The translations under genes were made by a program, and so were the position numbers. A DNA stretch of 12,669 bases from an uncultured Bacteroidales bacterium (GTDB lineage: Bacteria; Bacteroidota; Bacteroidia; Bacteroidales; UBA932): contig UQYV01000058.1 in NCBI GenBank assembly GCA_900545245.1, positions 1 through 12,669 of the forward strand, written 5' to 3'. The notes beneath the pieces are model-generated. The model had not been told where the DNA came from. It saw nothing but the letters and a program-made list of their open reading frames with translations, and searched no databases. Positions 1 to 4,763 of this stretch are shown here, one piece after another. Each line of letters opens with the position of its first letter. Positions within the stretch are counted from its first letter, which is position 1.

Positions 1-111
1 AATGACTGCGGCAAAACGGGCAGCCGGTTCTTCAAACCTGTCAGTAACTCCAAACCGGCTTTCCCACGCCAACAAATGTTGATCAAATTTACCGGCAAGG
101 TTAATAACGGA
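1..111 (-). pseudogene. 5'-truncated fragment of a second AAA-ATPase_like gene, running off the left edge
   Basis: Read on the minus strand, this stretch is open without a stop and encodes a near copy of residues 94-130 of the full-length AAA-ATPase_like protein encoded at 1429-2967. It keeps the same frame, with 107 of 111 bases identical and three amino-acid changes (Gln to Arg, Ala to Ile, Asp to Asn). Similarity stops at 111. Upstream of that point the frame stays open only to about 153, with no ATG and no Walker A region. The visible copy therefore lacks its first ~93 residues, including the P-loop, and also lacks a promoter. Its 3' part lies outside the window, so I cannot say whether it is a short scar or a long headless copy. 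Pseudogene status is inferred from the missing 5' end. Confidence 0.6.
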
Positions 112-113
112 GT

Positions 114-129
114 CGCTTTTCCAAAAGTG
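114..129. promoter_or_regulatory. Upstream operator-like inverted repeat (copy 1)
   Basis: CGCTTTTCCAAAAGTG is an inverted repeat with 7-base arms (6 of 7 complementary) around a 2-base centre. It matches the copy at 147-162 at 14 of 16 positions. The two centres are 33 bp apart, about three helical turns, so a dimeric regulator could bind both on the same face of the DNA. A regulatory role is inferred from the duplication and from the placement upstream of the promoter of the DUF4143 ATPase gene. Confidence 0.5.
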
Positions 130-143
130 GATTTCAAAAATAA

Positions 144-175
144 TTTCACTTTTCTAAAAGTGTTTTGTATCTTTG
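144..175 (+). promoter_or_regulatory. Bacteroidetes-type promoter of the DUF4143 ATPase gene
   Basis: A -7 box TATCTTTG (168-175) matches TAnnTTTG. A weak -33 element TTTC (144-147) lies 20 bp upstream. Transcription would begin near 182, giving a leader of about 15 nt before the ATG at 197. A 7-bp inverted repeat, TTGCATT/AATGCAA (173-179 and 184-190, 4-base loop), straddles the expected start and could be another operator or a leader hairpin. Confidence 0.6.
147..162. promoter_or_regulatory. Operator-like inverted repeat between -33 and -7 (copy 2)
   Basis: CACTTTTCTAAAAGTG has perfect 7-base arms around a 2-base centre. It lies inside the spacer between the -33 element and the -7 box of the promoter at 144-175, which is a classical repressor position. 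With the copy at 114-129 it suggests cooperative repression. The regulator is unknown and need not be encoded in this window. Confidence 0.55.
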
Positions 176-196
176 CATTGAGAAATGCAATGAATT

Positions 197-1402
197 ATGG
201 AACTGGCAGACATTCGTCCTATAGTGGCGTTTTACCATAGTAAACTCGCCAAAGCGACACTTGATTTCAAACGCTATCTATACCATAAGATCGATTGGGA
301 TGCACGTGTTATTGGTATAAAGGGAGAGCGCGGTGTCGGTAAGACAACCATGCTTTTACAGCGGATCAAGAAGAAGTATAGCAATCCTGATGACACGTTC
401 TATATCTCCCTGGACCACTTTTGGTTTCGGACGCACGAGCTACAGGATCTCGTCGAGTTTATGTATAGAAGGGGTATAACCGAGTTCTACATTGACGAAG
501 TCCACAAATACAAGGATTGGAGTATCATTCTCAAAAATCTTGTGGATGAACATGACGACCTCAGAATTGTCTACACCGGTTCCTCCTTGCTTGAGATAGA
601 CAACGCTAAAGTGGATATGTCCAGAAGACAGACACCGTATACGCTTAAGGGAATGTCTTTCAGGGAGTATATGGAATACGAAGGCATTATGAAAATGAAT
701 GCGGTCCCTTTGGAAGAGCTCCTTAATAACCACGTTTCCATTGCTATGGATATCTCAACCAATACTAAGATTCTGGTAGCTTTCGAGTCCTATCTGCGCA
801 CCGGCGTATATCCTTTCTACAAGGATGCCGGTCAGGACTTCCTTGTGCGCCTCAAGGAAGTCGTGGACACTGTTATAGAAAGTGACCTGCCGGCCGTTGA
901 AAAGATAACCTTTGATACCATCGAGAAGTGTAAGAAGCTCCTGATGATTATTGCAGAAAATGTTCCTTTGCAGCCAAATGTGGACAGATTGGCTGCATCG
1001 TTGGGAACCACCCGCGACACGTTGCTGAAGCTTCTCTACAAATTGGACAAGGCGGAAATCTTGGAACTCCTGACCGTCGAGTTGAAGAGCTATAAGAAGC
1101 TGGTCAACCCGGAAAAGATTTATCTGGGTAACACCAATCTGATGTACGCCTTATCACCCAAAATTGAAGTAGGGACACTTCGGGAGACATTCTTTATTGA
1201 TCAGTTTGCATCAGTCGGAACTGTTCAGATGCCCACGAAGGGAGACTTCCTTGTGAATGACAAATATCTGTTCGAGGTAGGCGGTGAGGGAAAGAGTTTC
1301 GAGCAGATTGCAGATATCCCCAATAGTTACCTGGCCATTGATGGCATTGAGAGCGGATATGGAGCACGCGTACCCATATGGATGTTTGGCCTCCTGTATT
1401 AG
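197..1402 (+). CDS. AAA_14/DUF4143 ATPase with C-terminal nuclease-like domain
   Basis: 401 residues. The N-terminal P-loop domain shows Walker A GERGVGKT (43-50), Walker B FYIDEVH (97-103, with D100/E101) and a sensor-like YTGSS (126-130). The middle (about 230-320) is helical and resembles a winged-helix segment. The C-terminal DUF4143 region has E330, D350 and E360-VGG-x-G-K366, an arrangement resembling a restriction-endonuclease fold. The length fits the family, which is greatly expanded in Bacteroidetes and has no settled function; I infer a nucleic-acid-linked ATPase. The start at ATG 197 follows a good -7 box, and the AUG at 190 is in another frame and stops after 17 codons. The gene converges on the next one with only 26 bases between stop codons. 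Twin inverted repeats at its promoter suggest tight repression. Confidence 0.88.
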   Translation: MELADIRPIVAFYHSKLAKATLDFKRYLYHKIDWDARVIGIKGERGVGKTTMLLQRIKKKYSNPDDTFYISLDHFWFRTHELQDLVEFMYRRGITEFYIDEVHKYKDWSIILKNLVDEHDDLRIVYTGSSLLEIDNAKVDMSRRQTPYTLKGMSFREYMEYEGIMKMNAVPLEELLNNHVSIAMDISTNTKILVAFESYLRTGVYPFYKDAGQDFLVRLKEVVDTVIESDLPAVEKITFDTIEKCKKLLMIIAENVPLQPNVDRLAASLGTTRDTLLKLLYKLDKAEILELLTVELKSYKKLVNPEKIYLGNTNLMYALSPKIEVGTLRETFFIDQFASVGTVQMPTKGDFLVNDKYLFEVGGEGKSFEQIADIPNSYLAIDGIESGYGARVPIWMFGLLY

Positions 1403-1428
1403 CCGGCCATAATTGGGCAACTACTCTT

Positions 1429-2967
1429 TCAGCCGACCTGCCAGCCGTCGACGGTGTGGGTCTCGGAGGAGAAGTTGATGCCGAGTCTGATGATTTGCTT
1501 GCCGGAGGCAAGGAACGGTTTGTCGTAGCCCTTTTCCTCTATCTGTTTGAGAGCGATTTCCGGAGACTGGTCACGCTTGAGTTCGATGATATAGACATAT
1601 TTGTCGGTGTCGAAAATGATGTCTATGCGGCCTCTTGAGGTGTGGTATTCGGTCTTGACATAGAGTCCCATCATCTTGAGCATCACCGACATCGTGTTCT
1701 GGAAGTAGAGTTCGAGGTCACCTTGGATTTCGTAGTCGTTTCCGGAGAGGAATGCGGTGAAGCGGGTCATAAAGGAATCGACGTCGCCGCGTTCGATGTC
1801 ATCGACAAAACTATAAACCGAGAACTCGTCGCCAATAAGAGCCGGAGCGTAAAGCTGGCTGAGCGAATGGAGAAAACCTGCTGCGACCTCCTCGTTTGGG
1901 TAGTCGAGATTGTAGGCATTGAAACGGGAGTCATATCCCTTGATTGTCAGATAACCGGTCTGGTACATCAGAGTTATCGGAGCCGGCCTTTCACTGTTCG
2001 TACCTATCAGAGCCCATGATGGAACGCAGTCCTCCGTAATACTATTAAGATTATTGCGCTCTAGTTTGAGGCAATGCGTTATGAATTCAGGTATTTGGGA
2101 TTCGTATAGAAAAGAACCGAATTCATTGGTCCTAAAGCAGTTCAGCAGAAAAGACGGATTATATACACTATGAACATTCTCACAGAAATGATAGCCACCA
2201 TACTTGGCTTTCAATTTGGCGTAGCATTCACTTTTTGTGAGTCCATTGTTTTCAGCGAGTTTCTCCACACTATCGTCGAAATACGACTTCAATTCATCCT
2301 CCGAAACACCGCAGATGTCAGAATGCCTCAAATCCATTGATATATCCATCAGATTGTTCAAAGAACTGAAAACACTCATCTTGCCGAGTTTCGTCACTCC
2401 TGTAAGGAATGCAAAACGGATGAAGCCATCCTTGCCTTTAATAACGCTATAAAAACCCTGAAGTTCGCGACGAAAACTGTCCATCAACTCCGGATTATCA
2501 ATATTATCAACTACCGGTTTGTCATACTCGTCTATGAGAATCACTACTCCATTGCCCGCCTTTCTGTAGGCGGCCTCAATGACTGCGGCAAAACGGGCAG
2601 CCGGTTCTTCAAACCTGTCAGTAACTCCAAACTGGCTTTCCCACGCCAACAAATGTTGATCAAATTTACCGGCAAGGTCAGCAACGGATGTATAGCGGCT
2701 CCCTGTCAAATCCAGATGTAGAACAGGAGATGCCGTCCAGTTCTTTTCCAGTTTCTCAATAGCCAGTCCCTTAAAAAGTTCCTTCCGTCCCTGAAAATAC
2801 GCCTCCATTGTCGAGACAAGCAGGCTCTTCCCGAAACGACGCGGACGACTCAAAAAATAATAGCTCCCCGTTGCAGCAAGTTTATAGATCTGAGCAGTCT
2901 TGTCCACATAGACAAATCCGCCTGTCCTTATCTTCTCAAAATTCTGGATTCCAATCGGGTACAACAT
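1429..2967 (-). CDS. AAA-ATPase_like protein with PD-(D/E)XK nuclease domain
   Basis: 512 residues from ATG 2967. An upstream in-frame TTG at 2988 would add 7 residues, but it coincides with the predicted transcription start and the ATG gives the family's usual beginning (LYPIGIQNFEKIR). The N-terminal AAA domain has the family's modified P-loop RPRRFGKS (41-48) and Walker B VVILIDEYD (141-149, with D146/E147). The C-terminal domain carries GRID (D449), then IIELK (E462, K464) and a following KQIEEKGY, the PD-(D/E)XK pattern with the trailing Q-x-Y helix. Catalytic residues look intact. The family is common in gut Bacteroidetes and its function is unknown. Base composition is uneven: the C-terminal half of the gene is clearly more GC-rich than the N-terminal half. 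Residues 94-130 are duplicated at the left edge of the window. Confidence 0.88.
   Translation of the reverse strand: MLYPIGIQNFEKIRTGGFVYVDKTAQIYKLAATGSYYFLSRPRRFGKSLLVSTMEAYFQGRKELFKGLAIEKLEKNWTASPVLHLDLTGSRYTSVADLAGKFDQHLLAWESQFGVTDRFEEPAARFAAVIEAAYRKAGNGVVILIDEYDKPVVDNIDNPELMDSFRRELQGFYSVIKGKDGFIRFAFLTGVTKLGKMSVFSSLNNLMDISMDLRHSDICGVSEDELKSYFDDSVEKLAENNGLTKSECYAKLKAKYGGYHFCENVHSVYNPSFLLNCFRTNEFGSFLYESQIPEFITHCLKLERNNLNSITEDCVPSWALIGTNSERPAPITLMYQTGYLTIKGYDSRFNAYNLDYPNEEVAAGFLHSLSQLYAPALIGDEFSVYSFVDDIERGDVDSFMTRFTAFLSGNDYEIQGDLELYFQNTMSVMLKMMGLYVKTEYHTSRGRIDIIFDTDKYVYIIELKRDQSPEIALKQIEEKGYDKPFLASGKQIIRLGINFSSETHTVDGWQVG
2578..2688. repeat. 111-bp direct repeat, partner of 1-111
   Basis: This internal segment of the AAA-ATPase_like gene is identical at 107 of 111 positions to bases 1-111, in the same orientation at a constant offset of 2577. 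The right end is sharp, with similarity ending at 111/2688. The left end cannot be defined because the partner begins at the window edge. The repeats bracket the whole DUF4143 ATPase gene and the C-terminal three quarters of this gene, so homologous recombination between them would delete that block. Confidence 0.9.
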
Positions 2968-2992
2968 AATCTTCAGAGTTTTATCCAACCGA

Positions 2993-3022
2993 CAAAGTTA
3001 GCAAACAATTTTCACAACTCAA
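2993..3022 (-). promoter_or_regulatory. Promoter of the AAA-ATPase_like gene
   Basis: On the minus strand a -7 box TAACTTTG (3000 to 2993) matches TAnnTTTG, with TTG (3022-3020) 19 bp upstream. Transcription would start near 2986-2988. That leaves about 20 nt of leader before ATG 2967 and makes the TTG at 2988 an unlikely start codon. Confidence 0.6.
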
Positions 3023-3159
3023 GCAGGGAACTATTGGATATTGATTCAATTATACGTCGTGCTAATGCGCTTGCGTAAAAGGTCAAAGCGCAGTAGCTCG
3101 TGTTTCTAAAAGGCGGGCAAAATAAAGGAGGTTTTAGTAAGCGTAAAAATAAATTGAAC

Positions 3160-3167
3160 TAAATTTG
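3160..3167 (+). promoter_or_regulatory. Possible -7 box for the macro-like/nitroreductase gene
   Basis: TAAATTTG matches TAnnTTTG and lies 65 bases before the ATG at 3233, but no clear -33 element sits at the usual distance. The 3001-3232 intergenic stretch also holds a 7-bp inverted repeat (3066-3072 and 3086-3092) of unknown role. Confidence 0.35.
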
Positions 3168-3232
3168 CATCAGATTTATGAGGATAGATTTCACAAAATA
3201 AAGAATTTCGGAATAACCAAATTTGAGAAATT

Positions 3233-4315
3233 ATGACCAACGACAGGAAAACGACGCCGGAGCACGTGACTTCACTCGCAGAAAACGAAGTTTTTGTGTT
3301 TGGCAGCAATAAGGAGGGACAACACTGGGGCGGAGCTGCCAAATTTGCTTATGACAATTTTGGCGCGGAGTGGGGTGTCGGAATCGGAATGACAGGTCAA
3401 AGCTATGCAATACCGACTATGGACGGAGACCTCGAAATAATCCGCAGGTATGTGAAAGACTTCACCAATTATGCGAAAGCGCACCCGGAACAGACATTTC
3501 TGGTCACGCCTATCGGATGTGGGATTGCTGGATGGAGGGCGGAGGAAATCGCGCCGCTTTTTAAAGAAGCGTCAAGACTTGACAATGTGTCCCTTCCGGA
3601 ATCGTTCTGGAACATAATAGAAATGACAGCTATCGAGGCCATACGGAGAAGACATTCGGTGCGAAGATACCGGACGAAGCCAATACCTGACGAGATACAG
3701 GAACAGTTGCGTCAGGCCATTCAGAAGGTTAACGAAGAGGGCGCCCTTCACGTCCAACTTGTAATCGGCGAGCCGAAGGCGTTCAGCGGCCCGATGGCAT
3801 ACGGGAAATTCTCCGGTGTAACGAATTATCTTGTTATGGCGGGAACAAAGGCAGACGACCTTGACGAGCGCATCGGCTACTATGGGGAGCGTCTTGTTCT
3901 GCTCGCCCAACAGTTGGGTCTCAATTCCTGCTGGGCCGGAGTAAGTTATAGAAAAATCAGCGGGACATACGAGCTCAAACCGGACGAGAAGATTGGCTGC
4001 TACATCGCTCTCGGCTACGGGGAAACACAGGGCATACAGCACAAGTGCAAGTCCGTAGAAGAAATCAGCAACGTCAGCGGCAGGACACCATCGTGGTTCT
4101 ATGACGGAGTCGAGGCTGCCAGACTTGCTCCGACAGCGGTAAACCAGCAGAAATTCTTCATAGAGTACCTCGGCAAGGTAGACGGTAGTCTTCCCAAAGT
4201 CCGCATCAGCAAAGGATTCTCTATGATCGGCTACACGCAGATGGATATGGGTATCGCCAAACTGCATTTCGAAATCGGCGCCGGAAAGGAGAATTTCGAC
4301 TGGGTTACGGAGTGA
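3233..4315 (+). CDS. Fusion of a macro-domain-like module and an FMN nitroreductase
   Basis: 360 residues in two modules. Residues ~15-125 carry FVFGSNKEGQHWGGAA (21-36), GQSYAIPT (55-62) and TPIGCGIAG (92-100). This pattern belongs to a family of small phage and bacterial proteins (A1S_2505-like, from memory), and its glycine-rich motifs resemble an ADP-ribose-binding macro domain. Residues 131-360 look like a TM1586-type nitroreductase: RRHSVRRY (139-146) for FMN phosphate, LAQQLGLNSCW (224-234) and the second arginine-/asparagine-bearing half with APTAVNQQKF (299-308). Nitroreductases use FMN and NAD(P)H to reduce nitro, quinone or similar substrates; the substrate here is unknown. Met131 looks like the native start of a stand-alone nitroreductase, suggesting that two adjacent genes became one frame. 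A separate internal start at 3623 is possible. Confidence 0.85.
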   Translation: MTNDRKTTPEHVTSLAENEVFVFGSNKEGQHWGGAAKFAYDNFGAEWGVGIGMTGQSYAIPTMDGDLEIIRRYVKDFTNYAKAHPEQTFLVTPIGCGIAGWRAEEIAPLFKEASRLDNVSLPESFWNIIEMTAIEAIRRRHSVRRYRTKPIPDEIQEQLRQAIQKVNEEGALHVQLVIGEPKAFSGPMAYGKFSGVTNYLVMAGTKADDLDERIGYYGERLVLLAQQLGLNSCWAGVSYRKISGTYELKPDEKIGCYIALGYGETQGIQHKCKSVEEISNVSGRTPSWFYDGVEAARLAPTAVNQQKFFIEYLGKVDGSLPKVRISKGFSMIGYTQMDMGIAKLHFEIGAGKENFDWVTE

Positions 4316-4326
4316 TTTCAAAGACA

Positions 4327-4362
4327 CAGCCGCCTCCTTTCTAATTTGAAGGGAGACGGCTG
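4327..4362. terminator. Hairpin between convergent genes
   Basis: An imperfect inverted repeat (arms 4327-4340 and 4349-4362, 8-base loop) starts 12 bases after the stop of the plus-strand fusion gene and 34 bases beyond the stop of the minus-strand small gene. Read on the minus strand, it gives 11 consecutive pairs including one G-U, followed by a short T-rich stretch. On the plus strand it contains a C-A mismatch and no T-run follows. It is therefore probably a better terminator for the small gene than for the fusion gene. Confidence 0.45.
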
Positions 4363-4396
4363 AGATACGGATGGAAACGAGCAAACTACCGCAACT

Positions 4397-4549
4397 CTAT
4401 CGAGTTCTGTAGTACCCTTTAATATAAACCCGCTTGCCCTTAATCACTCTGAAATGACCCCGGACAAAAACCGGCTTACTTTGAGCGTCGCTCTTGCACT
4501 CTATGCAAAGGCGCTCTCCAGCACTTGTTGTAAATAGGATTTTAAGCAT
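4397..4549 (-). CDS. 50-residue basic protein with CxxC and tandem VxVxGHxR repeats
   Basis: The frame ATG 4549 to TAG 4397 encodes 50 residues, very rich in Lys/Arg in its C-terminal half. It opens with MLKILFTTSAGERL and has a CIEC (CxxC, residues 16-19). It then shows two copies of one pattern, VFVRGHFR (27-34) and VYIKGYYR (41-48), separated by VIKGKR. The internal repeat and clean codons argue that this is a real gene. Similar V-x-V-x-(G/S)-(H/Y)-x-R pairs occur, as I recall, in small hypothetical and phage proteins. The function is unknown; a nucleic-acid-binding role is a guess from charge and the CxxC. A near-consensus promoter lies about 160 bases upstream with a terminator in between, and a hairpin follows the gene. 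The start has no Shine-Dalgarno sequence, which is normal for this group. Confidence 0.6.
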   Translation of the reverse strand: MLKILFTTSAGERLCIECKSDAQSKPVFVRGHFRVIKGKRVYIKGYYRTR

Positions 4550-4621
4550 AATAATGTTTATTACAAAGAGTTGATGAGAGGCGGGAGCGGCTTCCCAAGC
4601 AGTACATCATCCGTATATTTC

Positions 4622-4669
4622 AAAAAAAACAGAGTACACATTGTCTTACGAAAATGAATACTCTGTTTT
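4622..4669 (-). terminator. Strong intrinsic terminator in the leader of the small gene
   Basis: On the minus strand a perfect 11-bp stem (4669-4659 with 4636-4626) is followed directly by a run of eight T (4629-4622, the first four shared with the stem's A/U pairs). The 22-base apical part can form a further 4-bp stem (4656-4653 with 4642-4639). It sits about 40 bases after the predicted start of transcription and 72 bases before the 50-residue gene, so it either ends a small RNA or works as an attenuator. Confidence 0.75.
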
Positions 4670-4709
4670 ATTGTGCGAGAGCGCTTGCTCAACTCTCTTA
4701 CTTAAAATC
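4622..4709 (-). ncRNA. Candidate ~88-nt small RNA or attenuated leader
   Basis: The segment is bounded by a near-consensus promoter (TTG, 19 bp, TACCTTTG) and a strong intrinsic terminator, with no convincing ORF between. The 5' part can fold with GAGAG/CTCTC or GAGC/GCTC pairings. I know no Rfam family that it matches. It could be a trans-acting sRNA, or the prematurely ended form of the mRNA for the 50-residue protein. The ends are inferred from promoter and terminator positions, not observed. Confidence 0.45.
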
Positions 4710-4715
4710 CTGATG

Positions 4716-4745
4716 CAAAGGTAGGGAAAAAACTTTATGAAACAA
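4716..4745 (-). promoter_or_regulatory. Near-consensus Bacteroidetes promoter
   Basis: On the minus strand TTG (4745-4743) is followed by a 19-bp spacer and TACCTTTG (4723-4716), an exact TAnnTTTG. It lies just downstream of the peptidase stop codon and so starts a separate transcript. The -33 TTG overlaps the short palindrome CAATGACATTG (4743-4753). The promoter is also flanked by an 8-bp inverted repeat, TTGCTCAA (4685-4692) and TTGAGCAA (4751-4758). Both may be regulatory. Confidence 0.7.
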
Positions 4746-4763
4746 TGACATTGAGCAATTTTT

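Noticed and set aside
2968..2988. TTG start extending the AAA-ATPase_like protein by 7 residues
   Set aside because: It coincides with the predicted transcription start, and the ATG at 2967 gives the usual family N-terminus.
3066..3092. 7-bp inverted repeat as a terminator
   Set aside because: It has a 13-base loop and no T-run on either side, and it lies upstream of two divergent genes, where a terminator has no obvious target. An operator remains possible.
3065..3109. 14-residue plus-strand basic peptide frame
   Set aside because: It is very short with no supporting promoter or repeat, and the arginine/lysine richness is not enough to call a gene.
3572..4384. 270-codon minus-strand frame
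   Set aside because: It lies wholly opposite the macro-like/nitroreductase gene, which has clear family motifs, and the frame shows no recognisable motif.
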